Made by a program: the position numbers and the translations under genes. The notes beneath the pieces were generated by a model. It searched no databases. It saw only the letters and a list, made by a program, of their open reading frames with translations, and was not told where the DNA came from. From Streptomyces sp. CNQ-509 (GTDB lineage: Bacteria; Actinomycetota; Actinomycetes; Streptomycetales; Streptomycetaceae): a stretch of 64,000 bases of DNA. Every line of letters begins with the position of its first letter. Position 1 is the first letter of the stretch. Below, piece after piece: positions 35,780-43,823 of this stretch. The DNA is taken from the NCBI RefSeq assembly GCF_001011035.1, contig NZ_CP011492.1, positions 1,867,501-1,931,500 of the forward strand. Reading direction: 5' to 3'.

Positions 35780-36210
35780 TGTGCGTCCTCCTTCAGGGTT
35801 GCCATGGTCTGGTCAGGTGTGGGCGACACGCTCCGCATCCCGGAGCGGGCCCGTGCGAAGAGGATCAGGCCGATCAACGCCCATACACCGGTGATGATCA
35901 GCGCGGCCCAGGCGGCGTCCATCACGTTGTTCAGCGCGGCCACACCCGCCAGCGAGAGGAAGACGGCCACCATGTAGCCGGCGAACCCGGCGCCGCCGAA
36001 CATGCCGGCGGCCTTCCCGGCCTTGACGGCCTCCTGCCGCATCTCGGCCTTGGCGAGTTCCATCTCCTGGCGGAAGAGGGTCTGCGCGTCCGAGGTCACC
36101 GCCGACACCAGCTCGCCCACCGAGCCGTCGGCGCCGGAGGGCTCCTGGGCACCCGCCTCGGCGGGCTGCTCGGCCCGCTCCTCGGCGGCCTGCCGTTCGG
36201 TCGTCGCCAT
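35752..36210 (-). CDS. Actinobacterial holin-X/DUF1469-type membrane protein
   Basis: The 152-residue protein has an acidic N-terminus, a helix GSVGELVSAVTSDAQTLFRQ EMELAKAE typical of the phage-holin/holin-X superfamily, and two TM helices (GFAGYMVAVFLSLAGVAALN and AAWAALIITGVWALIGLILF). Such proteins in Streptomyces usually accompany DUF3618 genes and are not phage lysis factors. ATG 36210 lies 1 bp after the upstream stop; the 3' end overlaps DUF3618. Confidence 0.82.
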   Translation of the reverse strand: MATTERQAAEERAEQPAEAGAQEPSGADGSVGELVSAVTSDAQTLFRQEMELAKAEMRQEAVKAGKAAGMFGGAGFAGYMVAVFLSLAGVAALNNVMDAAWAALIITGVWALIGLILFARARSGMRSVSPTPDQTMATLKEDAQWARHPRRS

Positions 36211-36211
36211 C

Positions 36212-36682
36212 TCACGCCTCCCTTCGCTCTTCTCTCTGTTCTGGCTGTCCGGGGCCCGCCTCCCCGGCCCGCGCCTGGACGCGGCCGGCCTGGGAGCCGC
36301 CCGCCTTGGCCAGCCGCCCGACGGCGAAGCCGGCCAGCGCCGCTCCGCCGAGGAACGCCGTCGGCCGCTCACGGGCGAATCCCTGCACGTCGTCGGTGAC
36401 CCCTCGGGGGCCACGTTCCTCCAGGTACTCGGCGACACGGTGCCCGCCGTCGGCGGCGCGGGCCACGAGCCCGCGCGTCGGCGAGTCATCCGGAGCCCGC
36501 TCCGCCATGCGGGCCAGGTCGTCCGCCCACTGGCGCACGGTGCCGGCGGTCTGCAGTGCCTGCCGCTCCGCCTGCTGCTGTGCCTGCTCCTTGGCCTGCC
36601 CGGCCTGGTCCTGAACCGTCTCCTGGACCTGCTGCCCGGCCTCGGTGGCGGCAGATGTCCGCCGCTCGGGAGTCTCGGTCAT
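36212..36682 (-). CDS. Helical Gln/Ala-rich protein of the membrane-stress operon
   Basis: The 156-residue protein has an N-terminal amphipathic helix (AGQQVQETVQDQAGQAKEQA, QQQAERQALQ). A central region RMAERAPDDSPTRGLVARAA follows, then a short hydrophobic stretch FLGGAALAGFAVGRLAKAGG and a polar tail. It resembles proteins encoded just before holin-X/DUF3618 genes, but I cannot name a family. ATG 36682 (MTETPERRTS) is the first gene of the four-gene operon. The 230 bp upstream, AT-richer than average, should hold its promoter. Confidence 0.7.
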   Translation of the reverse strand: MTETPERRTSAATEAGQQVQETVQDQAGQAKEQAQQQAERQALQTAGTVRQWADDLARMAERAPDDSPTRGLVARAADGGHRVAEYLEERGPRGVTDDVQGFARERPTAFLGGAALAGFAVGRLAKAGGSQAGRVQARAGEAGPGQPEQREERREA

Positions 36683-36914
36683 CGTCGTGTCCCTCTTCTG
36701 TCGCTGTCTGTCGCTCTCCGTTGACCTGTCGTCTTCCGTCTGCTCACCCCGCCAGAGCCGGGTAGCCACCGATAACGGGAGTGAAACAACATTACGGATA
36801 TTTATGGGCAAAGCAGCCAGAAAAAGGGACAACCCTGCACTGCGTCAGCGGAAGGAGCCGCCACGCCCGACCCCGATGACCAACGCGACGCGAACGCCAA
36901 GCGCGAGCAGCTGG

Positions 36915-37070
36915 ACAGCTGCGACATCAGGGCCCCCTGGCACTCGAGTGGTCGCAAACCCGAGCTACCAAGGGGCCCTGTACTCATGCATCCATCCGAC
37001 CGAGATCACCCGGCCAAGGACCGCGTTCGATCAGAACCGTCCACGTGATCGATAGAGATACGGCTTCTCA
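36915..37070. repeat. Hairpin-bearing repeat, copy 2, abutting an IS
   Basis: CAGGGCCCC (36928-36936) pairs with GGGGCCCTG (36972-36980), and the inner parts CTGGCACTCGAGT and ACCCGAGCTACCA extend the stem. Downstream TACTCATGCATCCATCCGAC, GATCACCC and GATCGATAGAGATACGGCTT, CTCA parallel copy 1. It ends exactly where the terminal repeat of the adjacent insertion sequence begins. It may be part of the element or its preferred target. Confidence 0.65.
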
Positions 37071-38690
37071 GCTTGTTCTTTATCTACCAAGATCTGCCGG
37101 GTCTGCCGATGGCCTTGAGGGTCTCGGGGCGTCTGACGGTTTTCCCCACGTCGTAGCGGGGTGCGGGACGTCGGTTCTTGGTCCCGGGCGGTCGTCCGGG
37201 ACCGGTGCCGCGAGGTTGGGGAACACGGGCCGGACAGAGCAGGTGGGCTCGAATGTTCCTGAACCCCCGGCGGACCCGGGCCGGGGTGAGGCGTTCGGGC
37301 TTGGTCGGCTTCTCCCAGGGGCGACGGAGGTCGGCGGCCAGCGGCCGAGCCAGGCGGAGCTGGGTATGGGCGACGACCACGAGCCATGTCCACCGGTCCG
37401 CGGCCTCGGGAGCACGGACCTTCGGGGTGGTCCAGCCAAGAATCTGCTTTCCGAACCTGAAGGTGTGCTCAAGATCGAACCTTCTGAGGAACACCTGCCA
37501 CCACAGATCCACGTCGGTCGGGGCGGCGCCGGTCTTGGAGGACCACAGCCAGACCGGCGGTGCTTCCCGTTCCTTGGAGAGGTGCTCGACCTTCAACCGG
37601 ACCAAAGTACCCTCGACGACGGGGAGTTCACCGTCGTGCTCCAGCCAGGCCGAACGGTGGGTCAGCCTCGGGTGGACCCGGTCCCATGCCTGGGCTTCGG
37701 CCTTGCCGTAGTTGGCGGTGTCGGTGATGGTGGTGATCGCCGCCTCGGGCCAGGTCTCGGGTTTAGCGAAGCGGAACTCCTTGCCGTGCTTCGGCGGTCG
37801 CCCGCCCTGGGGATAGGCCAGGGAGTACTCCTCGGGCGAGGGCTTCGGCAGCCGCATCACCCGGTCACTGCGGATCCGTCCGACCAGCTCGACAGGAAGA
37901 TCCCGCAGGACCCAGGCCAGGCGGGTGACGTCGTAACCCGCGTCCATGACGATCGTGATGTCCGGGTCACCGGGCGTCCACTGGCCAGCTGAGATGAGCC
38001 GCTCGGCCACGGCACGGAGCTGGGCGGCGGTGACGGCGGTCGCATCGTCTTCGGGCCCGAGCCGGACCACGTCCAGGATCGATGTCCACGAGGTGGCTCC
38101 CGGTTCGAGGACGGCGACGAAGGAGTACGGCCAGCCCGGGATGAACTGGGACGCGGACTTCGCCCGGCCATAGACGTGGCAGAACAACCGGTCTGCCGAG
38201 CACGGCGCGTCCGAGCGCAGCCACGGCGACACGTCGACCGCCAGCACCAGGCGCCCGCTCTCGAACCGGGGCAACGGCAGCCCGGCGAGCAGGGTCCGCA
38301 GCCTCTCAACGTCGATCCCGCCCCTGTTGAGAGCTCCGTACAACGCGCCGTGCCCACGCCGGTGCTCGGGCACCATCGTCAGATCCACCGGCGAGGTGAC
38401 CGGCCCGTCGACACACAGCAGCGCGTCGGTGAGTTCGAACAACTCATCCCGCCGGGCAGTCAGACACTCGTAGAACTCGCCCCGGAAGCGTGACGCTTCC
38501 GCGAACGCTTCACGCCGGACATCGCGGCACACCACACTCATGACAACGGCCTTCGGTTGATCCCGTATCTCTGTGACGGAGCACAGGATCAAGCGAAGGC
38601 CGCCCTCACGTCCGACGAATGCCCAGGTGAGCGACGCAGTTCGAGCCGCCGTTCGAGGGTGGAAGAAAAAGAACAAGCTCAGCTTCAGAC
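37060..38690 (-). mobile_element. Insertion sequence with intact DDE transposase
   Basis: Inverted ends are visible: AGCTTGTTCTTTATCT at 37070-37085 and its near-complement AGAAAAAGAACAAGCT at 38664-38679 (15 of 16 matching). They enclose one transposase gene on the minus strand. Exact tips and target duplication could not be fixed because a related repeat adjoins the left end. Size is ~1.6 kb. Confidence 0.75.
37084..38541 (-). CDS. DDE transposase (IS701/IS4-like, NF041680 type)
   Basis: The 485-residue protein starts MSVVCRDVRREAFAEASRFR and carries DDE-fold blocks RLVLAVDVSPWLRSDAPCSA (first Asp), ITIVMDAGYDVTRLAWVLRD (second Asp), and FLRRFDLEHTFRFGKQILGW (catalytic Glu). DRLFCHVYGRAKSASQFIPG and RLARPLAADLRRPWEKP are also typical of this Streptomyces transposase group. 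It is full length and unbroken. The TAG stop lies inside the left terminal repeat. Confidence 0.9.
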   Translation of the reverse strand: MSVVCRDVRREAFAEASRFRGEFYECLTARRDELFELTDALLCVDGPVTSPVDLTMVPEHRRGHGALYGALNRGGIDVERLRTLLAGLPLPRFESGRLVLAVDVSPWLRSDAPCSADRLFCHVYGRAKSASQFIPGWPYSFVAVLEPGATSWTSILDVVRLGPEDDATAVTAAQLRAVAERLISAGQWTPGDPDITIVMDAGYDVTRLAWVLRDLPVELVGRIRSDRVMRLPKPSPEEYSLAYPQGGRPPKHGKEFRFAKPETWPEAAITTITDTANYGKAEAQAWDRVHPRLTHRSAWLEHDGELPVVEGTLVRLKVEHLSKEREAPPVWLWSSKTGAAPTDVDLWWQVFLRRFDLEHTFRFGKQILGWTTPKVRAPEAADRWTWLVVVAHTQLRLARPLAADLRRPWEKPTKPERLTPARVRRGFRNIRAHLLCPARVPQPRGTGPGRPPGTKNRRPAPRYDVGKTVRRPETLKAIGRPGRSW

Positions 38691-38801
38691 CAGGCGCATA
38701 CCCTTGGGCGAGCGTGAGGGGACGTACCGGCGCGAGCGAACGCCTCAGACCAGCCGCTCGCCCTCGCGCCGGACCCAGCGAAAACCCGCCCCCGCCCCCG
38801 C

Positions 38802-39464
38802 CTACCCCACCGTCAAGCGCAGCGCGCCCCCGCCCAGAGGCCGGACCCGCACCCCCGCCAGCGACTCCACGTGGACGTCCGTCCCCTCCCCCGCCGCTCG
38901 CGGGCCGACCCCCACGACGCGCATCCCCGCCGCCCGTGCCGCCGCGATGCCCGCCGCCGCGTCCTCGAACACGACGCACTCCGAAGGCGCGAATCCCAGG
39001 TCGGCCGCCCCCTTCAGGAACCCCTCCGGGTCCGGCTTGCTCGCGCTCACGCACTCCGCCGTGATGGAGATCGCCGGCACCGGCAGCCCCGCCGCCGCCA
39101 TCCGCGCCTGCGACAGCGCCCGGTCCGCCGACGTGACGAGCGCGTGCGGCAGCCCGGCCAGACCCGCCATGAACTCCGGCGCACCCAGCACCGGCACGAT
39201 GCCGTCCGTGTCCGCGGTCTCCCAGGCGAGCATGCGCGCATTGTCCGCGAGGTTCTGCTCGACGGGCCGCTCGGGGAAGAGGTGCGCCATGGTGGCGTGC
39301 GCCTGCCGGCCGTGGGCGTGGCGCAGGATCTCCTCGGGGTCCTTCCCGTTTTCCGCTGCCCAGCGGCGCCAGATGCGCTCAACGACGGCGTCGGAGTTGA
39401 GGAGCGTCCCGTCCATGTCGAGGAGCAGTGCCTTGAAGACACCTATGTCCGTGGGCCTGCCCAT
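38802..39464 (-). CDS. HAD-superfamily sugar/glycolate-type phosphatase
   Basis: The 220-residue protein has all four HAD motifs: LLLDMDGTLLNSD (nucleophile and acid/base Asp), LPHALVTSADRAL (Ser/Thr), SASKPDPEGFLKGA (Lys), and ECVVFEDAAAGIAAARAAGM (acidic pair). The helical cap lies at ~20-85. It resembles beta-phosphoglucomutase/phosphoglycolate phosphatase-like hydrolases; the substrate cannot be told. ATG 39464 starts MGRPTDIGVFK. Confidence 0.88.
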   Translation of the reverse strand: MGRPTDIGVFKALLLDMDGTLLNSDAVVERIWRRWAAENGKDPEEILRHAHGRQAHATMAHLFPERPVEQNLADNARMLAWETADTDGIVPVLGAPEFMAGLAGLPHALVTSADRALSQARMAAAGLPVPAISITAECVSASKPDPEGFLKGAADLGFAPSECVVFEDAAAGIAAARAAGMRVVGVGPRAAGEGTDVHVESLAGVRVRPLGGGALRLTVG

Positions 39465-39550
39465 ACGTAACCCCCAGGGGTGGAGAACCGATTTTGTTTC
39501 CCTACGATACAAAACGCCGCACCCACCGCCAAGAGCCACCTGAGCCCCGC

Positions 39551-40174
39551 TCACCCCCAGAGGCCCGCCAGGTGCGCATGCAGCACCTCGTGCGCCTCGT
39601 GCGGGGTGAGATGGCCGACGAGGACGTGGACGGTCAGGCCGTCGGCGAGCGCGAGGAGCGTACGGGCCTCGCGCTCCGGATCGAGGGGCTCCGCCCCCTC
39701 GGGTGCCGGGTCCCCGGACTCCTCCCGCCCCGCACCCCCACGCGCCTCCGCCACGAGCCGGGCGAACACCTCGTGCAGGCCCGCGTAGTTCGCCCGCAGC
39801 GTCCCGGCGAGCGCTTCACTGACCGCCGCCTGGGCGACGAAGGCGAGCCAGACCCTGGCTTCGGCGCGGTGCTCGTCCCCGAGCAGTGACACCTCGGCGG
39901 CGGCGTGCCCCAGCGCCGTGCCCGCCGACTGGGCCGGGCTCCGGACGAGACGGGCCCGTACGCGCTCGCCGATGCGCTCGCCCACGTACCCGAGCGCGAA
40001 CACCAGCATCTCTTCCTTGGTACGGAAGCACCGCTGCACGGCCCCCATGGACACCTCCGCACGGGCGGCGACGTCGCGCAGGGTCACGCCCTCCAGGCCG
40101 CGTTCGTCGGCGAGACGGCAGACGGCCTCTGCGATGGTGCGGCGCCGGCTCTCGTGATCCACCTGTCTGGGCAT
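39551..40174 (-). CDS. TetR-family regulator of the adjacent amidase gene
   Basis: The 207-residue regulator has a TetR helix-turn-helix at residues ~5-50 (RDVAARAEVSMGAVQRCFRT KEEM). A variable helical ligand domain follows, resembling the BetI-like C-terminal type (WLAFVAQAAVSEALAGTLRA). It is divergent from the amidase gene. The 115-bp gap contains a perfect 17-bp-arm palindrome, so repression of both genes is likely. The ligand is unknown. Confidence 0.86.
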   Translation of the reverse strand: MPRQVDHESRRRTIAEAVCRLADERGLEGVTLRDVAARAEVSMGAVQRCFRTKEEMLVFALGYVGERIGERVRARLVRSPAQSAGTALGHAAAEVSLLGDEHRAEARVWLAFVAQAAVSEALAGTLRANYAGLHEVFARLVAEARGGAGREESGDPAPEGAEPLDPEREARTLLALADGLTVHVLVGHLTPHEAHEVLHAHLAGLWG

Positions 40175-40224
40175 GCTCCCGGCCGCCTCCTTATTCGATG
40201 CGCGCGTATCGGATCCAGGGTACG

Positions 40225-40260
40225 GTGACCGTTCCGATGCGGTCGCATCGGAACGGTCAC
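40225..40260. promoter_or_regulatory. Perfect 36-bp operator palindrome
   Basis: GTGACCGTTCCGATGCG (40225-40241), spacer GT, then CGCATCGGAACGGTCAC (40244-40260) is fully symmetric. It lies between the divergent TetR (40174) and amidase (40290) starts. This size and symmetry suit a TetR dimer pair. Confidence 0.75.
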
Positions 40261-40289
40261 ACCGAAAGAAGAGAGGAACCAGAAAGGCC

Positions 40290-41798
40290 ATGCCCGACGA
40301 CCTCTGGAAGTTGCCGGCCGCCGCACAGGCGGAAGCCGTACGCGGCGCACACGTCTCCGCCGTCGAACTGGTCGACAGCCACCTCGACCGCATCGCCGAG
40401 ATCAACCCGCAGGTGAACGCGGTCACCCAGCTCCTCGCGGAGCGCGCACGCGAGGCCGCGGCCAGGACCGACCGCCTCCGGTCCGCCGGGGTGGCGCTCG
40501 GACCGCTGGCGGGTGTGCCTTTCACGGTGAAGGAGAGCACCCCCGTCGAGGGGGTGGCGACCACGTTCGGGGTGCCGCGCTTCCGCGATCTCGTGGCCGC
40601 CGCGGACGCGCCTCCCGTGGCGCGGCTGCGCGCGGCCGGGGCCATCCCGATCGGGCACGCCAACATCCCCACCCTGATCCTCGCGGGGATGCACACGCGC
40701 AGCGAACTCTTCGGCGGCACCGTCAACCCCTGGGACAGCAGCCGCACCCCCGGCGGGTCCAGCGGCGGCGACGCGGTCGCCGTGGCCACGGGCATGGCGG
40801 CGCTGGGGCTCGGCAACGACTCCGGAGGCTCGGTGCGGATACCGGCCCAGTTCTGCGGGATCGCCGGGCTGAAGCCGTCCACGGGCAGGTTCCCGGCCGA
40901 CCACCGCGTGCTCGGCCCCGACGACCCGGGCCCGGCATCCCAATTGCTCGTCACCGAAGGACCGCTGGCCCGGACGGTGGCCGACCTGCGGCTCGCGTAC
41001 GAGGCGCTGGCCGGGACCGACCCGCGCGACCCCAGGGCCGTACCGGTGCCGCTGTACGGCGAGGCGATCCCCGGGCCGCTGACGGTCGCGGTCGTGGCCG
41101 ACCCGGGCGGCCACGGCGTCCACCCCGCGGTCCGCGGGGCCGTCGAGACCGCGGCCGACGCGCTCCGCGACGCGGGGTACGCCGTGCGCGAGGTGGCGGA
41201 CGTGCCGCGGCTGGACGAGGTGCTGGAGGCGTACGGGCGCCTGACCGTCACCGAGTTCGCGCCGACCTGGCCGGCGGTGCGGACGCTGCTCGGCGAGGGT
41301 GGGGACCGCTACATCGCGATGGCGATGGAGCGGACCCCGCCCGCGACCGCGGACGAGTTGGTGAAGCTCATGGGCACGTGGATGTCCCTCCGCCGCTCGT
41401 GGGCCGAATTCCTCGACTCCTACCCGCTGTTGCTGGGCCCGTCGTTCACCGAACCACCCGTCGAACCGGGGCTGGAGTCCCGCGACCGGGCGGGCCTGGA
41501 CCGGGTCACCTCGGCGATGCGGCTGTGCAGCGCGACGAGCTTCGTGGGGGTGCCGGGCGTGGCGGTACCGACCGGTGTCGTGGACGGCCTGCCCGTCGGG
41601 GTGCAGATCATCGGGCGGGCGTTCCGGGAGGACCTGTGCCTGGAGGCGGCGCAGGCGGTCGAGGACCGGCTCGGGGTGCTGACGCCGATCGAGCCGGAGG
41701 CCGGACGGGGCGGGGGAAAACGACTTTCGGGCGGGCCGGGGGACGCGGTACGTGTACGGGACGACACCGGCACCACGACGGGATGGAACGCTCCATGA
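40290..41798 (+). CDS. Amidase-signature hydrolase
   Basis: The 502-residue protein has the amidase-signature catalytic triad: K81 in FTVKESTPVEG, the cis-Ser S157 in TPGGSSGGDAVAVATG, and nucleophile S181 in GNDSGGSVRIPAQFCG. Other conserved blocks are GPLAGVPFTVKE, IPIGHANIPTLILAG and ATSFVGVPGVAVPTGVVDGL. It hydrolyses a carbon-nitrogen bond of an unknown amide. A lone GatA role is unlikely because no gatB/C are nearby. AGAAAGG precedes ATG 40290. Its stop overlaps the DUF2087 ATG. Confidence 0.9.
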   Translation: MPDDLWKLPAAAQAEAVRGAHVSAVELVDSHLDRIAEINPQVNAVTQLLAERAREAAARTDRLRSAGVALGPLAGVPFTVKESTPVEGVATTFGVPRFRDLVAAADAPPVARLRAAGAIPIGHANIPTLILAGMHTRSELFGGTVNPWDSSRTPGGSSGGDAVAVATGMAALGLGNDSGGSVRIPAQFCGIAGLKPSTGRFPADHRVLGPDDPGPASQLLVTEGPLARTVADLRLAYEALAGTDPRDPRAVPVPLYGEAIPGPLTVAVVADPGGHGVHPAVRGAVETAADALRDAGYAVREVADVPRLDEVLEAYGRLTVTEFAPTWPAVRTLLGEGGDRYIAMAMERTPPATADELVKLMGTWMSLRRSWAEFLDSYPLLLGPSFTEPPVEPGLESRDRAGLDRVTSAMRLCSATSFVGVPGVAVPTGVVDGLPVGVQIIGRAFREDLCLEAAQAVEDRLGVLTPIEPEAGRGGGKRLSGGPGDAVRVRDDTGTTTGWNAP

Positions 41799-42403
41799 AC
41801 GCCGCCTCCAACGCCGCCGCCTCCGACGCCGCCTCCGCCGAGGACTCCTCCGCCGAGGACTCCTCCGCCGACGCCTCCGCCCCCGCGGGCCACCCGCCCT
41901 CCTGCCGCGACCTCGTCGGCCTCCTCGCCCAGACCGACCGCCGCGCCGCCTACGCCGCCCTCGCCCTCGGCGCCACCTCGGTGACCGACGTCGCCACCCG
42001 CACCGGGCTCCGCCCCCCGGCCGCCGCGGCGGCGCTCCAGAAGCTCACGGCGGGCGGGATCGCCGCCTTCGACGCCGCCACCCGCGCGTACACCCTGCGC
42101 GACGACGCCTTCCGGCTCGCGGTCCAGGCCGAGGTCCGGCTCACCGGCCGGGGAGGCGGCGACGGCGCGGGCGGGTACTTCCGCCGCGGCCGGCTGACGT
42201 CGATCCCGGGCAACGCGGAGGTACGGAGCCGGGTGCTGGCGGTGGTGAAGGACTCGTTCGAGCCCGGTACCACGTACTCCGAGGCGAAGGTGAACGCGAT
42301 CTGCGGCGAATGGCTCGACGACTGGGTGACCCTGCGCCGCGCCCTGGTCGACGAGGGCCTGCTGCGGCGGAACGAGTCCGGCACCGCGTACGAACGCGCG
42401 TGA
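41795..42403 (+). CDS. DUF2087 winged-helix protein
   Basis: The 202-residue protein starts with a repeated acidic linker (SAEDSSAEDSSADASAP) and has a winged-helix segment (YAALALGATSVTDVATRTGL, RPPAAAAALQKLTAGGIAAF). It ends with DUF2087 (GTTYSEAKVNAICGEWLDDW, VTLRRALVDEGLLRR). The family is linked to DNA binding. Its ATG overlaps the amidase stop (ATGA), so it belongs to the TetR-controlled transcript. Its role there is unknown. Confidence 0.82.
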   Translation: MNAASNAAASDAASAEDSSAEDSSADASAPAGHPPSCRDLVGLLAQTDRRAAYAALALGATSVTDVATRTGLRPPAAAAALQKLTAGGIAAFDAATRAYTLRDDAFRLAVQAEVRLTGRGGGDGAGGYFRRGRLTSIPGNAEVRSRVLAVVKDSFEPGTTYSEAKVNAICGEWLDDWVTLRRALVDEGLLRRNESGTAYERA

Positions 42404-42480
42404 CGGGCGGCCGGTGACCGGCGGGCGCCCCGCCGCCGGACGGCCGCCGGCGGTGGGGCGCTTGCGGTCCTGCGGTTCCG

Positions 42481-42684
42481 TTACCGGCCGTACTCCCCGC
42501 CCCGCACGGCGGCGACGAAGGCACGCCAGGCGTCGGGGGCGAACGTCAGCACCGGTCCTGAGGGGTCCTTGCTGTCACGCGCGGCCACGACGCCGTCGGC
42601 GACCGCCACCTCGATGCAATCGCGCTGTCCGTCGCTGTAGCTCGACTTGTACCAGTGCACACCTGCGAGATCAGACCTGTCCAT
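42481..42684 (-). CDS. DUF397 family protein
   Basis: This 67-residue protein has the DUF397 signature WYKSSYSDGQRDCIEVAVAD, VVAARDSKDPSGPVLTFAPD, AWRAFVAAVRGGEYG. DUF397 proteins partner XRE regulators of the WhiJ type in Streptomyces development, possibly as antitoxin-like inhibitors. Its 5' end overlaps the XRE gene by 14 bp. Confidence 0.9.
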   Translation of the reverse strand: MDRSDLAGVHWYKSSYSDGQRDCIEVAVADGVVAARDSKDPSGPVLTFAPDAWRAFVAAVRGGEYGR

Positions 42685-43558
42685 GACTCCCTGCCGTGTC
42701 TGCGATCAGGCGCTGTGACACCTGCTCATCGGGCGATGATTCCCAGACGTCGTCGAACACCTCCTGGTAGCTCTGCACCTCGCTCGCCTTGTCGAGGTAC
42801 AGGCTCCCGGTGAAGCCGTCCGAGTAGACGGTCGGGGGCTCCGTTTCCGTGCCGTCGCCGTTCACCGGGAAGCGAAGGACGACGAAGGACCCCGACAGCA
42901 TGCCCAGATGCAGCCCCGTGGCGAAAGGTGCCACCCGGATCGCGATGTTGGAGCGCTCGGCCGCCTCCGCGAGGTACGTCAACTGCCCTGCCATGACCTC
43001 CGGTCCGCCCACGGGCCGCGCCAGCACCGCCTCGTTGAGCACCAGCCGCAGGGACGGGGGCGCGGTCGCCCGGGTGAGAAGCGATTGCCGTTCGATACGC
43101 AGCCGGACCCGACGGTCGATCTCCGCTTCCGTCTCGTCCGGATTGTGGTGACGGATGACCGCCCGCGCGTAGCCTTCCGTCTGCAGCAGTCCCGGCACCA
43201 GATCGCTCTGGTACGAGGTGAGACTCGACGCCGCCTCCTGAAGCCCGATGTACACGTCGAAGCCCTCCGGAATGACGTCACCGTAAGCGTGCCACCACCC
43301 CTTCGCCTTCGTCTCCTTCGCGAGCCCCATGAGGGCCTCGGTGATATCAGCCGGCGCCCCGTACACCTTGCACATGGTCTCCACGTCGAAGCTGCGCAGC
43401 GACGACTGCCCCGTCTCGATGCGCCACATCTTCGCTTCCGACCACTCCAGTCGGTGCGCCGCCGAGCGCACCGTGAGCCGTGCCTGATTCCGCAGGTCAC
43501 GTAAGTACCGGCCGAGTTGCCTCCGCGGCACCGTCGATCCCGTCGCCCGTTCCGCCAT
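42671..43558 (-). CDS. XRE regulator with DUF5753 domain (WhiJ-like)
   Basis: The 295-residue protein has an XRE helix-turn-helix at residues ~12-65 (LGRYLRDLRNQARLTVRSAA, SEAKMWRIETGQSS). A DUF5753 domain fills the rest (YIGLQEAASSLTSYQSDLVP, GLLQTEGYARAVIRHHNPDE, RLRIERQSLLTRATAPPSLR). Such regulators act with DUF397 partners in sporulation or antibiotic control. ATG 43558 has AAGGGGAAAAC upstream; ATG 43582 is an alternative. It is divergent from the ATPase gene. Confidence 0.88.
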   Translation of the reverse strand: MAERATGSTVPRRQLGRYLRDLRNQARLTVRSAAHRLEWSEAKMWRIETGQSSLRSFDVETMCKVYGAPADITEALMGLAKETKAKGWWHAYGDVIPEGFDVYIGLQEAASSLTSYQSDLVPGLLQTEGYARAVIRHHNPDETEAEIDRRVRLRIERQSLLTRATAPPSLRLVLNEAVLARPVGGPEVMAGQLTYLAEAAERSNIAIRVAPFATGLHLGMLSGSFVVLRFPVNGDGTETEPPTVYSDGFTGSLYLDKASEVQSYQEVFDDVWESSPDEQVSQRLIADTAGSHGQV

Positions 43559-43823
43559 ACGTTTTCCCCTTCCCCATGCCATTCAAAGTGAAGGACTTCC
43601 GACGCTCGAAATGAAAGCACCGGGGTCCCCGAATTCACAATGAACTTCACTCGTTCGAGTGCCCGGCTCAGATTCTCGGAATCCAGTCTTGCAGAATTCA
43701 AAAGGCGGCGGCACTCTAGTCTTCCGATAGCTCAGCGTGTCAAGCCCGCCGCGTAGAACGCTACTTGAACCCCTACTTTTTCGTACGCCTACGGCCACGC
43801 GCGGAAGACGAGGAGACGTGCCC

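Noticed and set aside
35752..36210. Prophage holin
   Set aside because: Despite holin-superfamily resemblance, it is embedded in a chromosomal DUF3618/YihY operon without phage genes.
38557..39543. Plus-strand frame opposite the HAD phosphatase and IS right end
   Set aside because: No domain pattern and it crosses an IS terminal repeat; the minus strand contains all four HAD motifs.
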